Notes: generated from the sequence alone by a model not told the origin. A stretch of DNA of 52,991 nucleotides from Chitinispirillaceae bacterium (GCA_016929415.1 JAFGIW010000153.1:1-52991); one strand, 5' to 3'; shown: positions 31,238-40,021, counted from the first letter of the stretch. Program-made: numbers and translations.

Positions 31238-33133
31238 ATGATGCATGCTGTCGCAATAGATCCGTACGTAAAAAAAAAATCAACGCCGGGAAGACTGCTT
31301 CTTTACGTCCTGATGCTTTCCGGCGGCATGCTCCATGGCGCCGCCCGGGCGAACGGCGGTGTCACGTTCGAGCGCCTCCTTCGTGAAATGGCCGATCTGG
31401 AATCCCTGGCCGAGTATCCCGGTCCGCCCTATCTTTCCGGGCGTTTCAGCAGCTATGCACGGCATTCTCCGGCTGATTCGGTTCCCGTCCGGTTTACCAA
31501 CTATGATCACGGCAACTATCTTGATTCGCTCCCTGAAGGCATGTTGATGATGGATGCCGTCGGGCCGGGGGTGATTACCCATATCTGGTCGGCACAGTCG
31601 AACGGCAGCCTGATCTTTTATTTCGACGGCCGCGCCGCGCCCTCCTGGACAATAGAGATGAGTGCGCTGCTGACGGGGACCGCCAGCATCAAATCGCCAT
31701 TTTCATGCATTACCGCCAGGGGTGAAAACTGCTATTTCCCCATCCCCTACCGGAAACATTGTAAAGTGGTGTATGCGGGAGCGTCACCCGATATATATTA
31801 TCATATTGACTATCGCACCTATCCGCAGGGGACCTTGTTGCCGACCTTCGATACGGGGATGATCTCCGCAAATGCGTCGCTCATCGATTCAATCGGATCG
31901 ATTCTTGCGGATACCGTCTCCCGGACACAGGGCACCCCGGAAACCGGCGCCGTTTTTACGGGGAAGGTTGCGGCGCAGCGGACGGTCACCGCCTCCACCC
32001 TTGACGGCCCCGGCGCGATCGTGGAAATGGATGTTGCTTCCGACAACGGTTTCCAGCCGGTCTTCCTGCGTAAATGCCTTCTTGAGATCACGTTCGACGG
32101 CGCCGTCTATCCTCAGGTGCGCGTTCCGCTGGGTGATTTTTTCTGCGCCGTACCCTACCAAAAAACGTATCGGACCCTCCCGCTGCGGATCGACGCCGAC
32201 CGGACGATGATCAGCCGGTGGTGCATGCCGTACCGCACCGGCGCGGTCATCCGTCTTGTCAACCACAGCGACCTGACGGCCGTTGTAAGAATCCATGTTT
32301 TCTCGCGGCCGTATACATTTACCGATAATACGATGCACTTTTATGCGCGCTGGAGGCAGGATCCCGCGGTCGTCACGAGTAAAAACCTCTACTCGATCTT
32401 TTATATGGCCGATCCGCCGCGGGACCATCCGATGCTCCATATCACCGGAAAAGGCGTCCACGTGGGAACGCTGTTGCAGATCTGGAACAGGGAAAACGCC
32501 TGGTGGGGGGAAGGCGACGACAAGATCCGTATCGATGATCTGCCGGCACCCGGCATCATGGGCACGGGGACCGAGGATTACTTCGGCTATGCCTGGGCGG
32601 CTACCACGCCCTTCAGCCATGCCTTCCATGCCCAGCCCTTCGCGGACGGCCGCGCCGGATTCGTGGCCAACCTGCGGTTTCATATCAGCGACCCCCAGCC
32701 CTTCACTGCCTCCTATGATTTCGACATTGAGATTCAGACCGCCAACCGGTCGACGGAAATCGATTTCGGGCGCGCCGTTTTCTTTTATGCCGAAGGAACG
32801 GCCGCGACCGACCACGATACCCTGACGGAAGATGATCTTTTCATCCGCGAAAACAAGCTCGCCGGATGTCCGCCGCGGATAGCGCACACCCCCTCGTACG
32901 AACCGATGCTGCGGTACGATATCCGCCGCGGGATCGTCGTCACTGCACCCTCTCTCTCACCGCCGACGGAGGTAGGGGTAAGGATATTCAGATCCGACGG
33001 CAGACTCGTGTCGGGTCGGCGCGATGGAGGTTCGTTCTCGATACGCACCACGGCGCTTTCTCCGGGGGTCTATATCGCCGATGCGGAAGCGGGAGGCCTT
33101 CGCCGGAGGTTGCGTTTTGTTATTGACAGATAG
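31238..33133 (+). CDS. DUF2961 (GH172-like) secreted glycosidase
   Basis: A 631-residue protein with a late-placed signal or membrane anchor (GRLLLYVLMLSGGMLHGAARAN). LPEGMLMMDAVGPGVITHIW, YFDG and WWGEGDDKIRIDD with GTGTEDYFGYAW are DUF2961 hallmarks. Glu425 (GEGDDK) and Glu446 (GTEDY) lie 21 residues apart, the pair I recall as catalytic in GH172 (alpha-fructofuranosidase and alpha-arabinofuranosidase activities are known in the family). The C-terminus (FRSDGRLVSGR, LSPGVYIADAEAGG) resembles a T9SS sorting domain. Two adjacent ATGs (31238, 31241) follow AGGAAGG at a long distance. Its 3' end overlaps the convergent hydrolase gene by 14 bases. Confidence 0.83.
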   Translation: MMHAVAIDPYVKKKSTPGRLLLYVLMLSGGMLHGAARANGGVTFERLLREMADLESLAEYPGPPYLSGRFSSYARHSPADSVPVRFTNYDHGNYLDSLPEGMLMMDAVGPGVITHIWSAQSNGSLIFYFDGRAAPSWTIEMSALLTGTASIKSPFSCITARGENCYFPIPYRKHCKVVYAGASPDIYYHIDYRTYPQGTLLPTFDTGMISANASLIDSIGSILADTVSRTQGTPETGAVFTGKVAAQRTVTASTLDGPGAIVEMDVASDNGFQPVFLRKCLLEITFDGAVYPQVRVPLGDFFCAVPYQKTYRTLPLRIDADRTMISRWCMPYRTGAVIRLVNHSDLTAVVRIHVFSRPYTFTDNTMHFYARWRQDPAVVTSKNLYSIFYMADPPRDHPMLHITGKGVHVGTLLQIWNRENAWWGEGDDKIRIDDLPAPGIMGTGTEDYFGYAWAATTPFSHAFHAQPFADGRAGFVANLRFHISDPQPFTASYDFDIEIQTANRSTEIDFGRAVFFYAEGTAATDHDTLTEDDLFIRENKLAGCPPRIAHTPSYEPMLRYDIRRGIVVTAPSLSPPTEVGVRIFRSDGRLVSGRRDGGSFSIRTTALSPGVYIADAEAGGLRRRLRFVIDR

Positions 33134-33908
33134 CAAGATGCCGTTGAACGAACGACGTCATCGCGTCAAGCGCAAGGCCGGGATGCTCGCGATGGGGTGA
33201 GTGACCGCAGGCCGGTACGTTCAGCACCTCAACCGGTCCCTTCACCTGACGTTTGATCGCTTCGATTTGCCGGATGGTCCCGTATTCGTCGTCGTTTCCC
33301 TGAATGAGAAGCACCGGCACGGTGATCGCCGGGAGAAACTCCTCGATGTTCCACGACCGGAAATCCGGATCAAGCCAGACGTCGTTCCACCCCCGGAACG
33401 CGATGTCGGTGTTGGTCCCGTGGTGCCTCGCCAGACGGTCGCGCAGATCGGTCGTCCGGTAGACCTCCGTGATTTTTGCGATACTGGCGAGCCCTGACGG
33501 TTCGGTGAAGACATGCGGAGCTTCGAGAAGCAATGCCTTTACTCCGGCGCACCCGGTCCGTCCCGCATGAATCAGCGCAATGGATGCGCCGTCGCTGTGC
33601 CCCACCAGGATCGCCTCGCGTATGTTCAATTGTTCGAGGAGTGTCGCGAGCGTCTCCGCTTCGTCATGCATGAAGCGGACCGGCCGCGGGAGCGAAACCG
33701 GGTCTGATCCGCCGTACCCGGCGCGCGAATAGACCAGCGCGCTCAAACCGGTGCGCTCCGCAAGTCGCGCGGGGAAATCCCGCCAGAGGGAAACGCAGCC
33801 GAGACCTTCATGGAGGAAAAGGAACGTCGGCGAACCTCCCGGCGGCGGGCCGATCCAGCGGTATTCGAGATTCGTTCCATTGATGATGAAACGTTGTGAT
33901 GTATCCAT
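33120..33908 (-). CDS. Alpha/beta hydrolase
   Basis: A 262-residue alpha/beta-fold hydrolase with the usual triad: Ser105 in the nucleophile elbow GHSDGAS, an Asp candidate in LIQGNDDEYG and His in CGHSPHREHP. The oxyanion region is LFLHEGLGCVSLW, with AGYGGSDP downstream. The substrate is unknown. I start at the ATG at 33908 (MDTSQRFIING), where homology-like sequence begins, although no good ribosome-binding site is visible; the longer frame (to 34010) would cross the promoter of the divergent zinc-ribbon gene. It overlaps the convergent GH172-like gene by 14 bases at its 3' end. Confidence 0.85.
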   Translation of the reverse strand: MDTSQRFIINGTNLEYRWIGPPPGGSPTFLFLHEGLGCVSLWRDFPARLAERTGLSALVYSRAGYGGSDPVSLPRPVRFMHDEAETLATLLEQLNIREAILVGHSDGASIALIHAGRTGCAGVKALLLEAPHVFTEPSGLASIAKITEVYRTTDLRDRLARHHGTNTDIAFRGWNDVWLDPDFRSWNIEEFLPAITVPVLLIQGNDDEYGTIRQIEAIKRQVKGPVEVLNVPACGHSPHREHPGLALDAMTSFVQRHLAICQ

Positions 33909-33981
33909 TACCGATAAAATAGCTTCTGCCTTAGCTGCAATAAAAAGAGGGAATGCCGGAGGAGCTCGAAAGCGGCACTTC

Positions 33982-34028
33982 TTGACGCGCCTTGTTCCAG
34001 GCTGATACAATATATATTGATTGTATCA
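33982..34028 (+). promoter_or_regulatory. Promoter with overlapping 9-bp operator-like palindrome
   Basis: TTGACG (33982-33987) and TACAAT (34006-34011) are 18 bases apart and form a good housekeeping promoter for the zinc-ribbon gene at 34046. The inverted repeat TGATACAAT (34003-34011) and ATTGTATCA (34020-34028), with an 8-base AT-rich spacer, overlaps the -10 box and the expected start site. Such a position fits a repressor operator. The regulator is unknown. Confidence 0.6.
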
Positions 34029-34045
34029 ATCACCAGGACGCCGCG

Positions 34046-34738
34046 ATGCCCTACTGTAAATCATGCGCCGCCCCGCTTCCGGCATACACATCGCGCTGCG
34101 AATACTGCGGCGTGAAGAACGATGTCGATCTGCAGGGAATCAGCGAATTCACCGTCTCGCAGCAGCATTCCGACCGCCGCTGCCCGCTCTGCAACATTCC
34201 CTTGGAAACGATCAGCCTGAAGAAAACCGACAATTTTTCTATCGAACGATGTCCCACCTGCATGGGGCTCTTTTTCGATCCCGATGAGCTCAATGCGCTG
34301 CTCGACAAATCAATCGAACAGGTCTACAGCATCAACCTGAAAAAAATCTGGACGATGAACCAGATGGAGAGCCGCGATCAGTACCGCGCCCGCGCCTACA
34401 TCAAATGCCCGGTCTGCGGGGAGCTCATGAACCGGGTCAACTTCGGAGCGCGAAGCGGCGCGGTGGTCGACCAGTGCAGGCACGGCATCTGGCTCGACAA
34501 TGGCGAACTGCGCAAACTCCTTGAATGGCGCAAGGCGGGCGGAAAGTTTCTTCATGAACAGATCATGAGCGAACGGGCGGAAAGAGAGAAAAAGGAGCGG
34601 AAAGAACGTGAGAAGAGACGGTATTCAGGTGATTTTACAACGAGTTCTCCTTCACTTTATGCTATTAATGACACTACGGGAGATCTCCCCTCCCTTCTTG
34701 CATCGATGGCAAAAGTGGTGTGGCGGCTGTTTGAGTGA
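34046..34738 (+). CDS. Zinc-ribbon protein with two zf-TFIIB-type domains
   Basis: A 230-residue cytoplasmic protein. It begins with a zinc-ribbon (MPYCKSCAAPLPAY then CEYCG), followed by two TFIIB-type zinc-finger modules: RCPLCNIPLETISL with ERCPTCMGLFFDPDEL, and KCPVCGELMNRVNFG with DQCRHGIWLDNGEL. In the second, the usual second CxxC is CRHG, so one ligand may be His. A strongly charged helix (ERAEREKKERKEREKRR) and a hydrophobic C-terminal tail follow. Proteins of this class are common but uncharacterised. The ATG at 34046 has AGGA eight bases upstream and sits 18 bases after the palindromic promoter element. Confidence 0.82.
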   Translation: MPYCKSCAAPLPAYTSRCEYCGVKNDVDLQGISEFTVSQQHSDRRCPLCNIPLETISLKKTDNFSIERCPTCMGLFFDPDELNALLDKSIEQVYSINLKKIWTMNQMESRDQYRARAYIKCPVCGELMNRVNFGARSGAVVDQCRHGIWLDNGELRKLLEWRKAGGKFLHEQIMSERAEREKKERKEREKRRYSGDFTTSSPSLYAINDTTGDLPSLLASMAKVVWRLFE

Positions 34739-34763
34739 GGGGATGTTACCGGTTCTTTGCCGG

Positions 34764-34856
34764 TTACGGGCCTTGTGAGAATCGGGCGACGAAGCACATC
34801 ACCGCGAATGCGGGAATAATAAACAGCGGCCTGTAACCGATGGTAACCGTATCCAT
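34764..34856 (-). CDS. Possible 30-residue membrane peptide
   Basis: A 30-codon frame (MDTVTIGYRPLFIIPAFAVM at the start, ending FVARFSQGP) begins 15 bases after the stop of the transporter remnant, with AAGGGAA about nine bases before the ATG. It encodes a single hydrophobic segment. It could be a small membrane protein associated with the transporter or chance. Neither homology nor codon evidence is available for so short a frame. Confidence 0.3.
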   Translation of the reverse strand: MDTVTIGYRPLFIIPAFAVMCFVARFSQGP

Positions 34857-34871
34857 TTCCGCGGGTTCCCT

Positions 34872-35629
34872 TCACTCGATAAACAAACCCTCGAAATCGA
34901 TCTGCTCCCGCGCCATAACCACCGCCGCCGCATACAGCTTCTGCATGTGGTCGATGATGCCGTCGAAATAATCCTTATAGGCCTGCGGGGAAAGTTTTTC
35001 GGAATCGGAATCGGCAGCGGGACTGTGAATGCCGAGCAGGACGAACGCCGCGTCGGCGGAGGTTTCGGAAATGATGTCCCAGTGGGGGCGGGATTCTTTG
35101 TTTTCGTGAATTCTGATATCGGCTCCAAGCCGCATTTTTTTTACTGTTGCCAGGATGCGCTTTTCGACGTTTTTTTCACCGAGATCATCGGTAAGAATCG
35201 TGTGCACCGAAAGAAAAGATTTGTTCCAGTGCCTGCTGGAATTCATGAGAAACCCCAGTGCCAGAAGCAGCCCTGCATTTTCACTCTCCTGGTCCCACCA
35301 GATGTCGATGCGGCGGCGGTCGGTTTTTTCCTCCCGATTCTTTTCGCCGCTGTCTTCCTTGACTATAATCAGATTGCGCCGTTCTTCCGCAGCGGCATAC
35401 ACTACATCGAGATAGCTGTCGGGAGTGAGCTCCTCGGACGGGTCGCCCATGAGGACGGTGTTGGGAACAAGGGGGGCCAGAATCCGTAGGCGCGGAGCAG
35501 TGTCGATACGATCCCGGTGGCTCCCAGCACCCACCCGAACCGCAGGTACATGATGACGCCGAGGATCGTGAGGATGCTGGGAACGAAGCCGCCCTGGAAG
35601 GTGCCGAATGAGTAGCCTTTTTTTGCCAT
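34872..35629 (-). pseudogene. Internally deleted SLC12-type (Na-K-Cl cotransporter / APC) transporter
   Basis: The 5' part from the ATG at 35629 encodes the standard N-terminus of bacterial SLC12-like permeases (GYSFGTFQGGFVPSILTILG, then VIMYLRFGWVLGATGIVSTLL) and breaks near codon 45. Around 35490-35515 the reading switches to another frame that encodes the C-terminal cytoplasmic domain of the same family: LVPNTVLMGDPSEE, YAAAEERRNLIIVKE, RIDIWWDQESENAGLLLALG and SRHWNKSFLSVHTIL. Eleven or so membrane helices, several hundred residues, are missing. The C-terminal piece could still be expressed from a GTG at 35534 as 220 residues. A deletion (or misassembly) explains the structure better than two genuine genes. 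Confidence 0.75.
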
Positions 35630-35805
35630 GAGATTCCTTTGAGCCGGCAGGGGTGGCATTGATTCGAAAGGATAAAAATAGTTGTTGGCCCGTTCGGTTT
35701 TCCTGCCGATCCCGGTTGGCGGTGTCCGTAGAATGGGATGGAGCCTGCGGATTCGTAAAATCGATTATAAGTGAAGAAGATGTATGCCGGCCGTTGTCAA
35801 AATGG

Positions 35806-35842
35806 CGGATGCGCCCCCGCGAATTGCAGGGGGGCGCATCCG
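35806..35842 (-). terminator. Terminator hairpin of the glycogen phosphorylase gene
   Basis: CGGATGCGCCCCC (35806-35818) pairs with GGGGGCGCATCCG (35830-35842), a 13-bp GC-rich stem nine bases past the glgP stop. On the minus strand it is followed by CCATTTTGACA, a weak T-tract. Confidence 0.65.
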
Positions 35843-35850
35843 TTCAGTTA

Positions 35851-38355
35851 CTATGCAGGAATTGAAACCGGCTTGAGTTTCCATATCTCCTCGGCGTACT
35901 CCCGTATCGTGCGATCGGAAGAAAATGTTCCCATACGTGCGACATTGAGGATCGACATTCCGGCCCATCTGTTTCGGTCTTGATAGAGTGACACCAGGTT
36001 GCGGTGGCACTGGCAGTATGAATCGAAATCGGCACAGACCATAAAAGTGTCCCCTTCGTAAAGCAACGATTGAATAATCGGATCGAACCTGTGCGGGTCT
36101 TCCGGGCAGAAAAAACCAGATTGTATCAGTTCGACGGCATTTTTCAAGCGGGTACTTTTTTCGTAATACTTCAATGGATCGTATCCCCGCCGTTTTACTT
36201 CCTCGACTTCTTTGCGGGTGAGTCCGAAAATTAAGATGTTCTCCTTGCCGACTTCTTCACGGATTTCAATGTTGGCGCCGTCCATGGTGCCGATCGTAAC
36301 GGCCCCGTTCAGGGCGAATTTCATATTGCCGGTTCCCGACGCTTCGGTTCCGGCGGTGGAAATCTGCTCGGATATATCGGAAGCGGGAATGATGTATTCC
36401 GCCAGCGACACCCGGTAATTGGGAATGAAATGAATTTTCAGCAAGCGGCCGGCGCGTCCGTCGTTATTGACTGTAAATGCCACCCTGTTAATCAGTTCGA
36501 TGATCGATTTCGCCGCCCGGTATGCCGGCGCCGCCTTGCCGGCGAAAATGACCGTCAGCGGTTCGACGTCCGTGGCGCCGTCCCTTATATCCGTATAAAG
36601 TGAAACGCAGCGGAGGATGTTAAGCAATTGTCTTTTGTATTCATGGATTCGCTTGACCTGCACGTCGAATATCGTGTCGGGATCGAGCGTCAGGCCTTCG
36701 GTTTTCAGCAGAAACGAGGCGCAATGTCGCTTGTTGAGAAGCTTTACCGCCGTCCATTTCTTCTGAAATTCGCTGTCTTCCGCAAAGGGCTCCAGCTTTC
36801 TCAACTCTTCAAGGTTTTTTATCCATTCTGTTCCTATCGAATCGCTGATCAGCGCGGAAAGCGGCCGGTTGGCCTTGTTGAGCCACCGGCGCTGCGTTAT
36901 GCCGTTGGTTTTATTGTTGAATTTACCGGGCCAGTAACGGGCGAAATCCGGCATGAGCCGCTCTTTGACCAGTTGCGAATGCAGCTTCGCCACACCGTTG
37001 ACCGAATAACTCCCGATGACGGCGAGATACGCCATTCTGACGTATTTTTCAGGCCCCTCTTCGATAATCGACATGCGACTTTTCATACCGTCGTCTTCGT
37101 GAAATCTGCTGCCGACTTCATCGAGGAATTGCCGGTTGATTTCGTAGATAATTTCCATATGCCGCGGAAGAAGCCGCCGCAGCAGATCGACCGACCATTT
37201 CTCCAGGGCTTCGGGCATGAGGGTATGGTTGGTATAGGCGAAGGTTCGGGCGGTGATCGACCAGGCGGTGTCCCAGTCGAGATGGTGAATGTCAATAAAA
37301 AGTCGCATGAGTTCGGGAATTGCGATGGCGGGGTGAGTTTCGTTCAGATGAATCGCCGCCTTTTCGGGAAAAGCGTTCCAGTCGCCGTTGTCGGCCCTGA
37401 ATCGACGGATGATGTCCTGCAGCGAGGCCGAAGAGAAGAAAAATTCCTGTTTCAGCCGAAGCTCCTTGCCGGCGAGCGTTCCGTCGTTCGGGTAAAGCAC
37501 CTTGGAAATGTTCTCATCGACGAGCTTTTCGTGACATGCGCCGATATAATCGCCGCGGTTGAAGTAGTCGAGGTTGAATTCGGTAGAGGCGTGGGCCGAC
37601 CAGAGACGCAGGGTGTTGACGGTATTGTTCCGGTATCCCGGAACCGGGGTATCAAAAGGTACGGCAAAGACATCGTCGGTGTCGATCCACTGCGACGGTT
37701 GCCGCAACCCGCTTCCTGTTCGATTCACTTTACCGAAAAACTGTACGCGAACGCGATACTCAGGCCGTTTGATTTCCCACGGATTGACGTTTTGCAGCCA
37801 CTCTTCCGGCAATTCCTGCTGGCAGAAATTTCTTATCGTCTGCCTGAAGATGCCGAATTCATATCTGATGCCGTACCCGATAGCCGGGTATTCGAGCGTC
37901 GCCAGCGAATCCAGAAAGCAGGCCGCCAGCCTGCCGAGGCCTCCGTTTCCCAGCCCCGCATCGCTTTCCTGATCGATGATGTCGTCAAAGCTCAAACCCA
38001 GATCTCTTAACAGGGACGTACAGGGTTTCCCGACATTCAGGTTATTGATGGTATCATGCAGAAGGCGTCCGGGCAGAAACTCCATGGAGAGATAATTGAC
38101 TCTCTTGACATTCTGCCGGTGGTAATGCTGCTGGGTAAGGATCCACTCTTCGATAAGCCGTTCGCGCAACGTATACGCGAGACTCAGAAATTGATCGTGA
38201 AGGGTGTAGGTGAACTCATCTTTCGAAAGGTTGTACTCGAGGTTGCTTAAGAAACTCCGGCGCAGGTCGTCATAACCGTCCTTTTTATAGCGCAACGGCC
38301 AGTTTGTGTACGGTTTGCCTTTTCGTCTTCGGGGTTTTGGGGAGGGGTTTTCCAT
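35851..38355 (-). CDS. glgP: Glycogen/starch/maltodextrin phosphorylase
   Basis: A PLP enzyme that releases glucose-1-phosphate from alpha-1,4-glucans. The 834 residues are full length. NYLSMEFLPGRLL, ESDAGLGNGGLGRLAACFLDS and GYGIRYEFGIF mark the N-terminal half. FDVQVKRIHEYKRQLLN, IPNYRVSLAE and the PLP-lysine motif EASGTGNMKFALNGAVTIGT (Lys near 671) mark the C-terminal half. It starts with a basic tail (PSPKPRRRKGKP). GGAGAG lies 11 bases before the ATG. With gpmA just upstream on the same strand it would feed glycogen-derived sugar to glycolysis. The strong hairpin downstream ends the transcript. Confidence 0.96.
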   Translation of the reverse strand: MENPSPKPRRRKGKPYTNWPLRYKKDGYDDLRRSFLSNLEYNLSKDEFTYTLHDQFLSLAYTLRERLIEEWILTQQHYHRQNVKRVNYLSMEFLPGRLLHDTINNLNVGKPCTSLLRDLGLSFDDIIDQESDAGLGNGGLGRLAACFLDSLATLEYPAIGYGIRYEFGIFRQTIRNFCQQELPEEWLQNVNPWEIKRPEYRVRVQFFGKVNRTGSGLRQPSQWIDTDDVFAVPFDTPVPGYRNNTVNTLRLWSAHASTEFNLDYFNRGDYIGACHEKLVDENISKVLYPNDGTLAGKELRLKQEFFFSSASLQDIIRRFRADNGDWNAFPEKAAIHLNETHPAIAIPELMRLFIDIHHLDWDTAWSITARTFAYTNHTLMPEALEKWSVDLLRRLLPRHMEIIYEINRQFLDEVGSRFHEDDGMKSRMSIIEEGPEKYVRMAYLAVIGSYSVNGVAKLHSQLVKERLMPDFARYWPGKFNNKTNGITQRRWLNKANRPLSALISDSIGTEWIKNLEELRKLEPFAEDSEFQKKWTAVKLLNKRHCASFLLKTEGLTLDPDTIFDVQVKRIHEYKRQLLNILRCVSLYTDIRDGATDVEPLTVIFAGKAAPAYRAAKSIIELINRVAFTVNNDGRAGRLLKIHFIPNYRVSLAEYIIPASDISEQISTAGTEASGTGNMKFALNGAVTIGTMDGANIEIREEVGKENILIFGLTRKEVEEVKRRGYDPLKYYEKSTRLKNAVELIQSGFFCPEDPHRFDPIIQSLLYEGDTFMVCADFDSYCQCHRNLVSLYQDRNRWAGMSILNVARMGTFSSDRTIREYAEEIWKLKPVSIPA

Positions 38356-38435
38356 GATTGATGTCTCTCCGTTCGGTTGTAAGGGAAATTATTCGGGATG
38401 ATCGTTTACGCAAAAAGGTACTTATGCTTACCCTT

Positions 38436-38500
38436 GCAAAAAAGAAAAAATACCTGTTGCTGATCAGGAGGGAAATGCTATCCCGCCTTTCCCTGATCAG
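38436..38500 (-). terminator. Terminator overlapping the gpmA stop
   Basis: On the minus strand CTGATCAG...GGAAA (38500 downward) pairs with TTTCC...CTGATCAG (to 38460), with a 3-base bulge. A T-rich tract (TATTTTTTCTTTTTT, about 38437-38451) follows within ten bases. The stem includes the last codons and stop of gpmA. It would separate gpmA from glgP. Confidence 0.5.
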
Positions 38501-39224
38501 CGACAGCTTTCGCCGCTTTCTCTACGACGGCCGGATCACCGAGGTAGGTTCGGTTGAGAACCGCCAGATTGTCGTCAAATTCATAAACAAGCGGAATTCC
38601 AGTCGGGATATTCAATTCCGCGATCTCTTCTTTTGAAAGTGCGTCAAGATGCATTACAAGCGCCCTGATACTGTTTCCATGCGCGGTAATGAGTACTTTT
38701 TTACCTTTTTTTATTTGCGGTACGATTGAGTCGTTCCAGCAGGGCAGCACTCTTTTTATGGTATCTTCCAGTGATTCGCCAGACGGCAGCTCCCCCTCTT
38801 TCAAGCCTTGGTACCGCGGATCATTCTTTTGATCATTGTACGAATTCGATTCAAGCTCCGGCGGACGAACCGAAAAACTTCTTCTCCAGACGTGTACCCG
38901 CTCCTCTCCGTGCAATCGTGCCGTTTCCGCCTTGTTCAATCCCTGCAACGCACCGTAATGGCGCTCGTTTAATCGCCAGTCGTTCATCACCGGGATCCAC
39001 ATGCAGTCCATCTCATCGAGGACAATCCAGAGCGTCCTGATTGCCCGCTTTAAAATGGACGTGAAAGCGCAGTCGAAAGTATAATCGCTCTTTTTAAGGA
39101 GGTGTCCCGCTTCGTGCGCCTCCGCGATTCCCTTTTCCGAAAGATCGACATCCGTCCAGCCGCTGAATATGTTTTTCCTGTTCCATTCGCTTTCACCGTG
39201 GCGAAGCAGTACCAAACGGTTCAT
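38478..39224 (-). CDS. gpmA: 2,3-bisphosphoglycerate-dependent phosphoglycerate mutase
   Basis: It interconverts 3- and 2-phosphoglycerate in glycolysis. The 248-residue protein starts [20 protein letters not shown], with the phosphorylated His in [45 protein letters not shown] and [12 protein letters not shown] are typical. The ATG at 39224 has AGAGG six bases upstream; a GTG two codons earlier is less likely. It lies upstream of glgP with a probable terminator between, so the two are neighbours in metabolism but perhaps not one transcript. Confidence 0.96.
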   Translation of the reverse strand: MNRLVLLRHGESEWNRKNIFSGWTDVDLSEKGIAEAHEAGHLLKKSDYTFDCAFTSILKRAIRTLWIVLDEMDCMWIPVMNDWRLNERHYGALQGLNKAETARLHGEERVHVWRRSFSVRPPELESNSYNDQKNDPRYQGLKEGELPSGESLEDTIKRVLPCWNDSIVPQIKKGKKVLITAHGNSIRALVMHLDALSKEEIAELNIPTGIPLVYEFDDNLAVLNRTYLGDPAVVEKAAKAVADQGKAG

Positions 39225-39399
39225 GTGCACCTCTTTTCACCATTCGAGTAACGTATCGAAACAACAAATCCCGACAAGGCCGCCTTCTTCTTGTCGACGA
39301 CTTTCTCGCTCAGCCTTATGATAAAACATTCCGGTAGTGTGAAACACTGGATACTCTGCGTTTCAGGAACGGAAAACAGTAGTATATTCATAGGTTCCC

Positions 39400-39957
39400 T
39401 TATTGGGCCCCGCCCAGTTCCCGCTCCAGTCTGCGAAGTATCTTTTTTACCGCGGCCGATTCGGCAAATATATAATCGTCAAGCAGGGCTACCTGCAGCA
39501 GCCCGTGCTGGTGCTTGAGGCTTGCGAGCGATACGGACCAGTTCCCGCGGTCGCGCGCCTCCTTCAGAAGCGAAACCGCTTCATTGACATGGTCGTCGGT
39601 GCTCCAGGAATTAAAACGGGCATCGTCAAGTATCATTTTAATCACCTTTTGCACCTGCTTTGCAATATCGCTGTTGATATCCAGCACATCATACAGTTTC
39701 TGGGCCTTGGCGGCATACAGGCCTATCGTCGCGTGCTCCTTCTTTGAAATGATGCCGTCGGCTTTGGCGACAGCTATGTAGAGATGCGCTTCAGCCCTGC
39801 TCTGCAGGGCGACTGCTTCTTTTTTCATCAAACGTTTTCCGGACAATGCTACAACTCCGATTTGAAACGGTAGAGAATCCCCAAACAATTGAATAAAATA
39901 CCTTCTGATTATCCGCAGCGAAACGCCCTTCCCGCTTTTCGACTCATTTTCCGACAT
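39400..39957 (-). CDS. TerB-like domain protein
   Basis: A 185-residue soluble helical protein. The centre (AHLYIAVAKADGIISKKEHA, then TIGLYAAKAQKLYDVL) resembles the TerB/DjlA N-terminal fold, with the A-D-G-x-I-S-x-x-E pattern seen in that fold. The rest is predicted helix without further motifs. TerB domains are found in tellurite and stress proteins and in DnaJ-like partners, but no ter genes are nearby, so no resistance function is implied. GGGAG lies a few bases before the ATG at 39957. A short upstream frame overlaps its start. Confidence 0.55.
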   Translation of the reverse strand: MSENESKSGKGVSLRIIRRYFIQLFGDSLPFQIGVVALSGKRLMKKEAVALQSRAEAHLYIAVAKADGIISKKEHATIGLYAAKAQKLYDVLDINSDIAKQVQKVIKMILDDARFNSWSTDDHVNEAVSLLKEARDRGNWSVSLASLKHQHGLLQVALLDDYIFAESAAVKKILRRLERELGGAQ

Positions 39958-40021
39958 TTCTCCCGAAACCGGCTCGAAGTCTCCCGTCTCTTTTACTATT
40001 CATGAGAACAATGCACCACAT
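39944..40021 (-). CDS. Possible 25-codon leader peptide before the TerB-like gene
   Basis: A frame starting ATG at 40021, two bases after a perfect AAGGAGG, encodes MWCIVLMNSKRDGRLRAGFG plus five residues and stops inside the first codons of the TerB-like gene, in another frame. It could couple or regulate translation of that gene. The spacing between GGAGG and ATG is short, so ribosomes might instead use a later start. Evidence is limited to the start site and the overlap. Confidence 0.25.
   Translation of the reverse strand: MWCIVLMNSKRDGRLRAGFGRNVGK

Noticed and set aside
36628..38010. 460-codon plus-strand frame opposite glgP
   Set aside because: It is fully antisense to a full-length glycogen phosphorylase; the translation has no recognisable domain.
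39400..39957. Tellurite-resistance locus
   Set aside because: Only a TerB-like fold is seen; no TerC, TerD or TerZ-type genes are nearby.
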